A stretch of DNA of 64,000 nt, from NCBI RefSeq assembly GCF_014633365.1, contig NC_068344.1, positions 12,787,669-12,851,668 on the forward strand, in the 5' to 3' direction. The notes beneath the pieces are model-generated. The model did no database searches, was not told the DNA's origin, and worked only from the letters and a program-made list of their open reading frames with translations. The DNA is from Diospyros lotus. Its lineage: Eukaryota > Streptophyta > Magnoliopsida > Ericales > Ebenaceae. This document shows positions 45,700 to 56,326 of this stretch, one piece after another. Each line of letters begins with the position of its first letter. Position 1 is the first letter of the stretch. The position numbers were made by a program, and so were the translations under genes.

Positions 45700-46051
45700 G
45701 GTTGGGGCAACGAAAAGAAGAATTATTTTCTTATAATTAAGGCTTTATGCCATAATTTATATGAAGCAAGCGAGTTAGTTTATTTCTTTCAATCCTGGGA
45801 AGTCATCCTTAGCTCTTCATTAAAGAGCTTGATAAGGGGTGACACTTTGCGAGGTTCGGGTTTATCTTCGCAGGGTCGTTTCGATATTTCCCGAATCCTT
45901 GAGTGGAGCGAAGAGAGGGCAAAGCCTAGTTCCCACCTAGGTCGTTTCTCATTGAAACGTAGCCGTCTCTTCACCTTTGCCCTAGCGTGTGAATAGTAAG
46001 CTGGCTATTCGTGAGTAACACCCGTAGGTGGGAGCAGGGCGTTACAGTATC

Positions 46052-46719
46052 CAGCAACACCCATTGGGGAAATGTGGCTACACTATGAGGGTAACTTCCC
46101 ACCCCATCACAAATATCGATATGCCAACAATATCATGCCAAATGAAAAGAATCCAATTATCGATGCAATAAAACATGTATAGATATGACAAAATGAACAT
46201 AAATTGCATATAATTTGACAACCCTTGTGAAAATCATCCTTAGTATAGGCAAGATATATCACGTATAAATTTTTAAAGAAAAATCACTCACCTTGACTTA
46301 GCTTATTGGGCTACCTAGGTATATATGCCTTACCTCAAAATGTGTACCCAGGTACATTTGCTAGCCAAAATTTTTGGAATATCAATAAAACATCATTTCC
46401 TATTTTTTCAGATTTTTTCCACATTTTCCCCCCTTTTTTCTTATTTTCTTACCTTTCACGCGTCTGCCACGCGCCCGTAGCCACTCACTTGGCATGTGCC
46501 TGCATGCGCCGAAGGCCAGTCGTCTTTTCTGACCATTCCTTCACTGCCAACGATTTGTTTATGCTCCATTCTCCTTGGTTTCTTCTCTTCTCTTGGCTTA
46601 CTCGACCTTTCAAACCCCATGGAACCATCATTGGCTCGAAACAGCCGGTCGAACACCCTTGTTTTGGTCGTTTAATGCTCGAATCCAGCGACTCACAACC
46701 TTTTGGCCAAGCTTCATAA
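46052..46719 (-). repeat. Antisense LTR debris, right flank of element A
   Basis: Non-coding. It probably joins 27871-28001 once A is removed. A GC-rich patch near 46460-46520 and pyrimidine-rich tracts resemble the other LTRs read backwards. A 137-codon frame here is not convincing. Confidence 0.4.
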
Positions 46720-47166
46720 TGTAACAGCCAGGGTCTACATAGCAACGTATTGTTCGGTTCAGGTCGCAACCAATGCCCGATTTTATCGCTTTGGGATTTA
46801 ATCCCAAAACCCGCGTCACTATGTAGAACACCTTCCGCACTTATATGCCCAGTTCCCCCCTTTTGCATGGTCGATGTGAGATTCGCCTAAGGTGCTTACA
46901 CGCACCCCCCTAGGGACTTAGCGTCCTCGCTGAGGTTTACCCCACCATCACGCTCAAAGGCTCGGGGGTCGGCTCTGATACCATTCTATAACGAATGGGG
47001 TCTACATAGCAACGTATTGTCCGGTTCAGGTCGCAATCAATCCCCGATTTTATCGCTCTGGGATTTAATCCCAAAACCCGCGTCACTATGTAGAACACCC
47101 TCTGCACTTATATGCCTAGTTCCCCCCCTCCCCTTTGCATGGCTGATGTGGGATTCGCCTAAGGTG
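46720..47166 (-). mobile_element. TRIM-like element: two ~180-bp LTRs around an 86-bp interior
   Basis: Two direct copies start ggggtctacatagcaacg-like text. Copy 1 (46720-46900) ends ...GGTGCTTACA; copy 2 (46987-47160) ends ...GCCTAAG. Between them lie an antisense polypurine tract (cgcacccccctaggg, 46901-46915) and an antisense PBS GCTCTGATACCA (46972-46983). On the minus strand this reads LTR-PBS-PPT-LTR with LTR ends TGTAAGCACC...GTTACA, a terminal-repeat retrotransposon in miniature. It has no coding capacity. Copy 2 has lost its outer 5' bases and is fused to the PBS of element F. Confidence 0.7.
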
Positions 47167-47176
47167 GTATCAGAGC
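47165..47176 (+). promoter_or_regulatory. Primer-binding site of element F
   Basis: TGGTATCAGAGC followed by agaggttcgagtc. The sequence just upstream is a TRIM LTR instead of F's own 5' LTR, so the 5' LTR of F is lost. Confidence 0.8.
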
Positions 47177-47303
47177 AGAGGTTCGAGTCAAAGTCTCCCG
47201 TACACACATAGGATGTTGGGTAGAACTAGGACCTAAGTCCATTATTTGGGTAGGTTAGACCCAAGTAGATATTATTTTCTGACCATATGTGGTGATGCAA
47301 GAA

Positions 47304-50300
47304 GATGAGTGGTAGAAGAGGATGACCACGTACCCGCTATCAGACTGGTACAACTCATGATGAGATTCCTGAGCAGACCCATGAGACGCCTGAAGAGATT
47401 ACTAGAGATGAGTATCGTCAAGAGATGGACGAGATGAGAGGTAAGCTAACGAGGCTGATACAAGTAGTGAATACCATAGCTGCTGATCAAGGGAGACAAG
47501 GGTCTCAAGAAGCAGGCGAGAGTAGAGGTGCACTGCCAGTCATTCCAATAGTTCCAGTTGCCCCAGCAGCTCCAGTGGTGACAGATCGTAGGACCTAATT
47601 ATTGAAAAATTTTATGGCCTTCTGACAACCCGAGTTCCATGGTGGCACAGATGCTTCAGCGATAGAGAATTGGATGTTGGCAATAGAGAAGCACCATCGA
47701 TCGATTGGTTGTGTTGATGATCATCGGGTTAGACTCATTACCTTTCTACTTCGAGGAGATGCGAAGATATGGTGGGAGACTACCTGCCAGAGGTTTGGAG
47801 AGAGAGAGCCGACTTAGGCTGACTTCCAAGAGGTGTCTAATGCGGCATATTATCTTACATGGGTCCTAGGGCAAGAAGGATTTAACCGAGGTGCCAGTAG
47901 TTCGAGATTTTGCCGTTGTCTTTCCTGATGACCTACTGGGATTGCCTCCCCGGCGAGATGTGGAGTTTTCTATTGAGTTCTTACCTGGTACCCAGCCTGT
48001 ATCTAAGGCTCCGTACCGAAAGGCGCCTAATGAGCTTAAGGAGTTGAAGACCTAATTGGAAGAGTTGATAGAGAAGGGTTTCATTCGACCCAGTTCATCT
48101 CCTTGGGGTGCACCTATTTTATTTGTGAGAAAGAAAGATGGATCGCTAAGGCTATGTATCGATTATCGCTAGTTGAATCAAGTGACTTATCAAGAATAAG
48201 TACCCTTTACCCCGAGTGGATGATTTACTAGACCAGCTACGAGGAGCTAAGATATTCTCGAAGATTGATTTGAGATCGGGTTATCATCAAGTACGAGTTA
48301 GAGATGAAGACATTCAAAAGACAGCTTTTCAGACTCGCTATGGTCACTATGAGTTTGTGGTGATGCCTTTTGGTCTGACGAATGCTCCAGCCATTTTCAT
48401 GGATCTGATGAATCGAGCCCTTCATGAGTATTTAGATTGCTTTATTATTGTGTTTATTGATGATATTCTAGTATACTCACCCAGTGTAGAGGAGCATGAG
48501 GAGCATCTTACCTTAGTATTGAGGAGGCTTAGGGAGGAGCAGTTATATGCCAAGTTCAGCAAGTGCGAGTTTTGGCTAGATCGGATTGGATTCTTGGGTC
48601 ATATTGTGTCTAGAGACTGTATTTCAGTGGATCCTGAGAAGACTAAGGCAGTTATGGATTGGTCGAGGCCAACGACGGTGACGGAGATTCATAGTTTCTT
48701 AGGACTTGCTAGCTATTATAGAAGGTTTATTGAAGGTTTTTCCCGTTTATCTTCCCCAATGACAAAGCTGACGAGGAAATGAGTGAAGTTCGAGTGGAAT
48801 GATGAATGTTAGCGATCTTTCCAAGAGTTGAAAGGGAGGTTGACTACTACGCCAGTTTTGGCTATTCCAAAGAGTGGAGAAAAGTTTTCGGTATACAACG
48901 ATGCTTCCCATTCTAGTCTAGGATGTGCATTGATGCAAGAAGGGCGATTTAATGCTTATGCCTCAAGGCAATTGAAAAGACACGAGATGAACTATCCCAC
49001 TCATGACTTGGAGTTAGCAGCAGTGGTATTTGCCTTAAAGATTTGGCGACACTATCTATATGGAGAGAAGGTGAAGATCTACATCGACCATAAGAGCTTG
49101 CACTACTTATTATTGCAAAAGGAGCTGAATATGAGGCAGAGGAGGTGGATCGAATTCTTCAAGGACTTCGACTGCGAGATCTTATACCATCCGGGTAAGG
49201 TAAATGTGGTAGCTGACGCGTTGAGTAGACAAGGAGCTTCTATAGCAGCTTTGATGGCGCATGAGTGGATATTGCTTGAGCAGTTAAGCGCTTTGTCTAT
49301 TTCAGACATGGAGGATCGAGCTATGGTGAGTTGTGCTTACATGAGAGTTCAGCCCAAGTTGTTCGACAGGATAAGAGCCTGACAGTTGGAGGATGAGCAC
49401 TTAGCTCGAGTACTTGTAGATGTTGAGAGTCATACGTCCATGGGGTATTCTATTCGAGATGACGGTATTCTTCTTTCTCATGGCCGTGTTTGCATTCCTG
49501 ATAGTGAGGAGCTTAGGCGGGAGATTATGAGTGAGGCGCATAGGAGCCATTACACCATTCATCCCAATGTATCCAAGATGTACCAAGATTTGAAGAGACA
49601 GTTTTGGTGGAATGGGATGAAGAGAGACGTGGCTAAGTTTGTGGCCTAATGTTCTGTCTGTTAACAGGTGAAGGCCAAGCATCAGAAACCTGCAGGGTTA
49701 TTGCTACCATTGTCGATCCCGAAGTGGAAATGGGATAGTGTGGCTATGGATTTTGTAATGGGATTGCCCAAGGACGTCTAGAGGCTATGATGCTATATGG
49801 GTGATCGTGGATCATTTGACCAAGTCAGCTCATTTCCTGCCAATCAAGAAAACGTATTCGATGAATAGGATGGCTAGGCTTTGCAGGACGCTTTGGGTAC
49901 TCGTTTGAGATTCAGTACGATATTTCATCCTCAGACAGACGGTTAGTCAAAGAGGACTATCAGGACTTTGGAGGACATGTTGAGAGCCTGTGTATTAGAC
50001 TTCGATGGCAGTTGGGACGAGCACTTACCGTTGGTGGAATTTGCTTATAACAACAGTTTCCATTCGAGTATTGGCATGCCACCCTACGAAGCTTTGTATG
50101 GCCGACCATGTCGTTCACCTATTTGTTGGGAAGAGATCGGTGACCGAGCTTTGCTAGGGCCCGATATTGTGGAGCAAACGACTGAGAAGATCAAGCTTAT
50201 CAAAGCCAGAATGAAGATAGCCCAAGACTGACAAAAGAGTTATGCGGACAAGAGACGATGTGATCTAGCATTCGAGGTTGGAGACCACATTTGGTTGAGA

Positions 50301-50696
50301 ATCATGCCTATGAAGGGCGTGCGACGTTTTGTAGTATCAGGAAAACTTAGCCCACGTTTCATTGGGCCATTTGAGATTTTGAGATGAGTTGGATCCTTAG
50401 CTTACGAGCTAGCTTTACCACCTCAGTTGAATCATGTTCATAGCGTGTTTCATGTTTCGATGTTGAGAAAGTATATGCCCGATCCACAACATGTCATTGA
50501 CTATCAGACACTTGAGGTTAGAGAGGATGTGACCTATGAGGAGATGCCTATTAGTATTTTGGAGCGTAAGGAGAAGATCTCGAGAAATCGATCAATCCCT
50601 CTTGTTAAAGTGCAATGGCAGTGACACTCTCAGGATGAGACGACTTGGGAGCTAGAGGAAGAAATGCGACGTTGTTATCCCTCCTTGTTCGAGTAA
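47304..50696 (+). pseudogene. Ty3/Gypsy chromovirus gag-pol (element F), decayed
   Basis: Gag opens at 47304 and includes EFHGGTDASAIENWM and RSIGCVDDHRVRLITFLLRG. A deletion near 47855-47880 joins mid-gag straight to the linker before RT, removing the zinc knuckle and protease. RT covers about 47930-48600, with the RSGYHQVRV region, [12 protein letters not shown] and FIDDILVYS. RNase H (48828-49230) has KIWRHYLYG. Integrase has the H-H-C-C finger near 49550-49670. A deletion near 49875 removes the region of the second catalytic Asp, and a Lys stands where the catalytic Glu is expected (near 49950). The C-terminus (about 50560-50696) is chromodomain-like (VKVQWQ, ETTWELEEEM). Scattered UAG/UGA stops complete the decay. 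The layout fits a Tekay/Del-type chromovirus. Confidence 0.9.
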
Positions 50697-50723
50697 TCAG
50701 ATACGAATTTGGAGGACCAAATT

Positions 50724-50744
50724 CTTTTTAAGGGGGGCAGTAAT
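50724..50744 (+). promoter_or_regulatory. Polypurine tract of element F
   Basis: ttctttttaaggggggcagtaat-type tract directly before TGTAGTGACCC. The bases before it resemble those before the tract of element A. Confidence 0.8.
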
Positions 50745-52909
50745 TGTAGTGACCCGTGAGAAGGGCTAGGAAATTTTGAGTAAATTAAATATTTTTGACG
50801 ATTTGGAAATTTGAGAATTTAAATTTTTGGGAATCAAGAGGATTTTCAACCAAGGAAAATAATTTTTGAGTAATTTAAATTTTTAAGAAGGTAAAATATC
50901 ATTATTTGAAATTTCGGGATTTTTATTAGAATAAAGATTTTTGGGAGGAATTGAATTAATTGATTATGGGCATATATGGAAGGAGGAGAGCAAAAGAATT
51001 AAGTGATTTAATTTAATACAAACTAAGAGTTATTTTTGAGTTGGGACTTTGACGTATAGGGTTCCAAGGCCTCTACATATAAATTGCATGGCTTGCAATG
51101 TGGCTTCACGCCGCTGGAAAGATTGAAGGAGGCAGAGAGAGTTTTTGAGAAGAGAGAAAGAAGGAGAGGAAAAGTAGAGGCTCTACATATTGATTTTGCA
51201 AACAGAGAGTTTGGTTTTGCTTTGGCAGGCAAGTTCTCTCTTCCTTCTTCTCTTCTGTTCTCATTATGTGGATTTAAACCTCTTCAATCAATGATTTTCT
51301 TGAAGTTCTTCACGCCAATAACCTTCCCATTGGCTCTCTGTTCAAGTTCCTCCATCTACATGTACATATATATATATATTTGTATAGCATTATCACAACA
51401 ATGTTTGACCCTATTGTTGATAAATTGAGAAATTCGATCCTTCTTTATTATGATTTGTTCATCATAATTTTCCCTTTGGAATGGTGTAGCTTATAAGATT
51501 GATGGATATATTTATGTATATATTTGTATGTATTGAGTTGTTGAAATATATATACGTTCTTGGATATATATATATATATGTATATGAGTTGCAAAGAATA
51601 AATTTTTTGAATTCGATCGCGTTTCTTTTGAAAAATTATCGTTGATTGATTGAAAATTCGCTCCCTTCAATGGGGTATAAGTCCTCTTAAATTATCTTTC
51701 TTAATGGTGTAGATAGTGGTCTGATTTTGGGAGTAATATACATATGTATATAATTGTAGAGCCTCTGCGTAAGATTTCAACTTATAAGTAGGAAGAACTG
51801 TAGCTAGATTATTGTAGCGATTGCACTGTAGCGCTGTTACTGTAGCACAGAAATTGATTCCAATTAATTTAATTACTTTTTTATATAATTTGATTATCCC
51901 TTCTTAATAAGTTTTAAAGTTAAATTCAAAATTGTGGTTAATAAGTTTAAAGAGATTTAATGAACAGTGATGGTTCATAAATAAATTTTTAAGCAAGTTT
52001 TATACATCTAGTTTATCCTTAATGTCATAAGACTTGAGATGTATTATATATCATTGAGTTTCAATTAAATTAAATACTATTAGATCCATTACTCCAATTA
52101 AGATAATTATAATATTGAGACAATTGCGAAATATGACACATGCATTTACTTGAGATTATTTGAGTTTATGTGCATTCATATTGTATGCACATTGAGCATG
52201 AGATTACTCGGAGCACGTCATATTGTGTGTTAACACGTATTTGAGAATTTGGCATTTATGCGGCATAGTCCGTGAGGGGATCCCATGAGCTCAGTTCTTT
52301 TGAGATTACCCACTACCAGTAGCGAGGGGCGGCAACCCTAGTAATACTATTGAGATGATAATTCTTTTATGTTCGCTCCTAGATATGGAGTAGGGGTGTT
52401 TGACCCTAGTGAGTATTTGTTTGCTGGTTATGGTTACAGGTTCAGCAACAGGCAGGTATGAGACTTCTTCTTTATATATATGGGCCTTGACCAGTTTTGC
52501 ATACATACCTGCATGAGTGATGATTATTTATTCCACATCTATATGAGAACCTATACAACCATACAAGATATTTCAATATATTAATTCCCTCAAATTGAGA
52601 TAAGTTATCCCTCAGTTTATAATCGGTTATCTATGAGTTGTGAGATGAGTCAATGTCGATGAGTTCGACTTTTCTTTGTCTTAGCTTTAAATTTTCTTTC
52701 ATTGCTTATTACTTGTTGAGTCTAGTGACTCATCTTGTACTCTTCACCATTCCAGGTCATAGCGAGGTAGCTCTTAAGGCGGGTCCTAGTAGTAGCAATG
52801 GGGGACGCTAGCAGAGTGTACATGGAGGCCACTCGATGCCTATAAGATTTCTGGGTCATGGTTGACTAGTTTAGAGATTGTCATATATTTTAATTTCAAC
52901 ATTGAGGGA
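50745..52909 (+). repeat. Element F 3' LTR, truncated at its right end
   Basis: It starts TGTAGTGACCCGTGAG. A TATA-like tacatataaattg lies near 51072, and the GAGTC/GACTC hairpin at 52718-52731. Its right part aligns with the minus-strand solo LTR at 54703-57091 up to ttgagggat (52904-52909); there it switches into TRIM sequence. Bases 51360-51760 are rich in (TA)n tracts. No gene is seen. Confidence 0.8.
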
Positions 52910-53045
52910 TATCAGAGCTGACCCCCGAGCCTCTGAGCGCGGTGGTGGGGAAAATCTTAGCGAGGACGCTGAGTCCCTAGGGGGGGTGCGTGTAAGCACC
53001 TTAGGCGAATCCTACATCGGCCATGCAAAGGGGGGAGATCTGGGA
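52908..53045 (+). mobile_element. TRIM fragment (same family as 46720-47166), sense
   Basis: It begins with a damaged PBS (atatcagagctgacc). The interior matches the other TRIM in reverse (cccgagcctctgagcg, agcgaggacgctgagtccc), with polypurine tract ctagggggggtgcg (52977-52990) and LTR start TGTAAGCACCTTAGGCG at 52991. The LTR is cut off near 53045. Its 5' LTR is missing because it is fused to the LTR of F. Confidence 0.65.
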
Positions 53046-53096
53046 CCAGTTATAAGGTCGCATGACGAGGACGTCATGTGCTCAAGGGGGAGAGAA

Positions 53097-53323
53097 TGTA
53101 ATACCCCGGGAGCCCAGAGGAGAATAGTATATATTGAGGATAGGTAAGGAAGAATACAATACCAGCTAGATATCGTTTGAAGTGAATGTTGGCAAAGAAC
53201 TCCCAAGTTAAGCGTGCTTGACCTGGGGTAATCCAAGAATGGGTGACCCCCCTGAGAAGTTCGCATAGGCCCATCAGGGTAAGTTGTTCCGGTCCTTCCT
53301 ATAGCTCGATGCGGGATGTTACA
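53097..53323 (+). mobile_element. Cassandra-like LTR carrying a 5S rRNA-like segment
   Basis: A 227-bp LTR, TGTAATACCCCGGG...GATGTTACA, preceded by gacgaggacgtcatgtgctc and the polypurine tract aagggggagagaa (53084-53096). Inside lies text strongly resembling plant 5S rRNA: aactcccaagttaagcgtgc (53198-53217) and gaatgggtgacc (53237-53248). LTRs containing 5S RNA define the Cassandra TRIM family. The expected second LTR is not in place; the element is partial or recombined. It encodes no protein. Confidence 0.85.
53198..53265 (+). promoter_or_regulatory. 5S-like Pol III internal control region
   Basis: A box A-like aagttaagcgtgc and a box C-like gaatgggtgac lie 28 bases apart, close to their spacing in true 5S genes. 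The sequence between is degenerate, and the flanks are LTR, so this is not a functional rRNA gene. Whether it still recruits TFIIIA/Pol III is unknown. Confidence 0.65.
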
Positions 53324-54466
53324 CATAACCTCCTCAAAACACCTCCAAAATTTCTCAAAACTTCTAGAATTGATCCTTGTTGCCTCGAGAGTAAGAGCCT
53401 TCTATCAACACCTCATAATTTCTCCCAAATCTCTCCGTTCACACAACTAAAACTTGCTAAAAACCCTTGTCTTTTTTTGGCTATTTATAGCAACTTCCAA
53501 CCACACCCTCAGCTAATCACGGCCATGTCTTGCATCGTAAGGCCTCGACCTAGGCCATGATGGCCTTAGGCAGCCTCGACCAGTTGAGATACAACCAGAG
53601 TCTGCCAATGATTTTTGCAATTAATAGCCATGGCAGGTTTCACACTGCCATTTGTTGTTTGGTTATTCATCTTTTGTTCTTTGACACTTTGGCCCTCTTC
53701 CTCAAGCCCAAGTTTCCAGAAAATTATACTTGGTCACCCATAACTTTGAGAAATAACACTTTGTCCCAAAGTTTTAGAAAATTCCACTTACGCCCCAATA
53801 AAAATTACACTTTAGCTTATAAAAATTACACTTAAGTCTTCAAGAAATTTTCAAGTATCACAGGCTTGCACCCCAAGCCCACCTGCTCCCCCTCTCTCTT
53901 TTCATTTATTTTGCTTTTTATTTTTGCCCACAAATACATATAAGCATACACACACGCGCGCACACACCGACAACCCTTTCTTCCAATTTAGGCCCACAAA
54001 CTTTAACTTTTCCACAAGCACATACACACACCCATGCTTTGATTTTTCAACCATATCATAACACATTTCATTTGACTTGTCTTTTTCAACTTCAAATGAC
54101 TTTGACTCTTTCTTAGTATTTGCATTTTGGTCAATTCAATTCAACTCATTAGACTTTCCTCACTTAACTCATTTAACTTTTCAACCCTCACTTAATTCTT
54201 GCTTTAACAACTCCTTACACAACAATTAGTTTGTCTACTTATTTCCTTTCTCATTAACTTTTCTACAAGTTAAATTTCCATTGCCTCAACTTGTCAACTA
54301 TCATATAAATTCACTTCCCTTTGACTATTCCATACACATTTATTCCATTTATTTTAGGCTTCTCAACAACACATTAAATATTTCTAACATATAACTTAAG
54401 CAGTGCCAAGATATATCACATAATAATAACAACAAAATAACTTAGACTTGATAAAGGGTCGTTACA
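53324..54466 (-). repeat. Antisense LTR fragment ('H')
   Basis: It ends ...ggtcgttaca at 54466, the reverse of a TGTAACGACC start. On the minus strand gttgctataaatag (near 53485-53500) is a good TATA box. Non-coding; the left limit touches the Cassandra-like LTR and was not resolved. Confidence 0.5.
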
Positions 54467-54702
54467 AGCAAGAGCAGGGTCTGTTGAAATTCTGTTTAGC
54501 TTTTGAGGGCACCGTTTAGACTTAGCATAGAGTAACATTAATCGAGTCAAGCAATCATAATGGCTCGAGCTAAATCATTGTAGCAAGGGGAGAAAGACAT
54601 CAAGTCCAAAGCAAGTCCCCTCGAGGGGATATTTGGGGAGCTAAAGATCTCCTCGCGAGTGCTCTTGGGCGACTTCCCCATATAAACTTCACTTGCCTAG
54701 CC
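54467..54702. other. Unassigned segment cut into three by two solo LTRs
   Basis: With 57092-57369 and 60118-60213 this forms one older sequence of about 600 bases interrupted by the solo LTRs at 54703 and 57370. No long open frame survives. One broken frame of the second and third parts is rich in Lys and Asn, vaguely gag-like. I cannot assign it. Confidence 0.4.
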
Positions 54703-55726
54703 TGTAACACCCCCTCTCCTAGAACTGCCCGAGAAGAGGTGCTACGGGGAATATAAAATAAACTAACTGATAATCTGAAATCTGATACCATGACTGAACA
54801 TCTCAATCAATTGGAATAAAAACTCTTAGTCAATACAAACTGAAATGCATAAACTCTTACTGAGGGACAATCCCTCAACTGAAATATAAAATAAGATCTA
54901 ATCTAAGAAAACTCTATAGAACTCAACAGACTCCCAGACATCTTTTATCTTGAGCGGCTCCACGTACACACACTACTGAACACTGCTGCTAGGCCCCACA
55001 TCTGATACTCCCCTGCTAGAACGTGGAGGGGTGAAGAGTACAAGGTGAGCTACAAAAGCTCAGCAAGTAATAAGCTAGAAAGAATACTGAAGCTGAATCG
55101 AAGAATATCGATACTGATAAATAACTGACTAAACTTGTACTGTATAATCACTGTCTGATTGCATTCATAAAAATGTAATGCACATAAACTGTAAACTAAA
55201 TGCAGGTATGCAACTTTGGCTCATAGGCCCACATAATCTGATAATACATACCTGTCTGATCTGAAACCTGCATACATAAAAATTGTAAGCACATACTGTG
55301 GGCAAAGCCCCTAGCCCCCTAGTTGCCACCAGGCGAGCAACTCATAACTGAGTTGAAACTGAAACTGATGGGATCCCCGCGGACAAGCCGCCTAGCGCGC
55401 ATAATGCAATGCAATGCTCACATAAATGCTGGCACACGATATGTAGTGCTCCATATAAAGTCATGCTCAATGCTCATACCAAAATGTATGCACATAATCT
55501 CACAAAATAATGCTGATCATGTTAAAATAAAATAATGCTGAACATGATATGATCTTCATCTATATATTGGAATACAAAGATTCTATGAATTATGATTTAT
55601 GGTATGGGTATGATTAACTTATCATGTTCTGGCTTATGAATTCAATGTTGGAAGGTATTGAATACATTGATTGAACTAAACTTGAATTAGGACTCACTGG
55701 AAGCTAAATTAGATTTCTGGAAAAGT

Positions 55727-56084
55727 CATCCGGATATCAGAAAGGATATCAGGATAAGAAGAAAGACATCCAGATATGAAGAAGGCTCATCCGGATACAC
55801 TGACATTCAAAGAAGAAGCTATTCGGATATGCTGGGAAGTATTCGGATATGAACTAGTACATCCAGATATGATTCTGGTCATTCGGATATCTCACTGATG
55901 CGTTCGGATATAACTGGGGACTATTCGAATAAAAAATTCAACTTTTGAGGGAGGCATCCGGATATCAGGCGAGACATCTAGATATTATCTTGACCTTTCC
56001 GGATGTATAAACAAACCATCCGGATATCATACTCGAAGAACTTTAGATACATCTGGATACGATACAAGGTATCTGGATATTAGA
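55727..56084 (-). repeat. Array of about 16 ATCCGGATAT-like motifs
   Basis: A short motif of the form (a/t)TCCGGATAT, with TTCGGATAT and ATCCAGATAT variants, recurs every ~15-35 bases between differing spacers. Only the motif is kept, unlike a normal tandem repeat, so it looks selected or copied as a unit. Confidence 0.75.
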
Positions 56085-56095
56085 ATTTAGAGTAA

Positions 56096-56326
56096 TAGAA
56101 CTTGCAATCCAAAATGGATAAGGATTAATAGAACTTACAATCCAAAATGGATAAGGATTACTGGAACTTGCAATCCAAAATGGATAAGGATTACTGGAAC
56201 TTGCAATCCAAAATGGATAAGGATTAATCGAACTTGTAATCCAAAATGGATAAGGATTACTGGAACTTGCAATCCAAAATGGATAAGGATTACTAGAACT
56301 TGCAATCCAAAATAGATGAGGATTAA
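56096..56326 (-). repeat. 33-bp tandem repeat, seven copies
   Basis: Seven consecutive 33-base units (aacttgcaatccaaaatgga core) span exactly 56096-56326 with a handful of substitutions, followed by a partial unit. They are contiguous, without spacers. Confidence 0.95.

Larger units (their letters stand above)
28007..46046 (+). mobile_element. Element A: non-coding LTR retrotransposon (LARD) with nested insertions
   Basis: TSD gtatc flanks it at 28002-28006 and 46047-46051. Parts in order: 5' LTR 28007-30804, PBS 30808-30819, a 5.5-kb internal region without gag or pol, a polypurine tract ending at 36304, and a 3' LTR 36305-46046. The 3' LTR is stretched from about 2.6 to 9.7 kb by three insertions, a family B LTR, a hAT element and a family E LTR; the first contains a further LTR. 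The size and lack of coding fit a large retrotransposon derivative (LARD) needing proteins in trans. In the first ~150 bases the two LTRs differ at nine positions, all transitions. Confidence 0.93.
36305..46046 (+). repeat. Element A 3' LTR, split by nested insertions
   Basis: LTR segments are 36305-37116, 40573-40756, 41811-43067 and 45705-46046. Between them lie B2 (TSD gtagg), a hAT element (TSD atttgagg) and E-minus (TSD ggttg). Subtracting insertions and duplications leaves about 2.6 kb against 2.8 kb in the 5' LTR. Most of the shortfall is one deletion at about 42595, where aatgaatgc joins straight to the GC-rich patch. The terminal stem module is at 45930-46034. Confidence 0.92.

Noticed and set aside
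47165..47176. tRNA-Met gene fragments at the TGGTATCAGAGC sites
   Set aside because: Only 12 bases match and each follows an LTR end, so they are primer-binding sites.
53198..53265. Functional 5S rRNA gene
   Set aside because: Only the internal control boxes are close to 5S; both flanks are LTR sequence, as in Cassandra elements.
56096..56326. 33-base repeat considered as a CRISPR array
   Set aside because: Units are contiguous with no spacers, and the context is a plant LTR.
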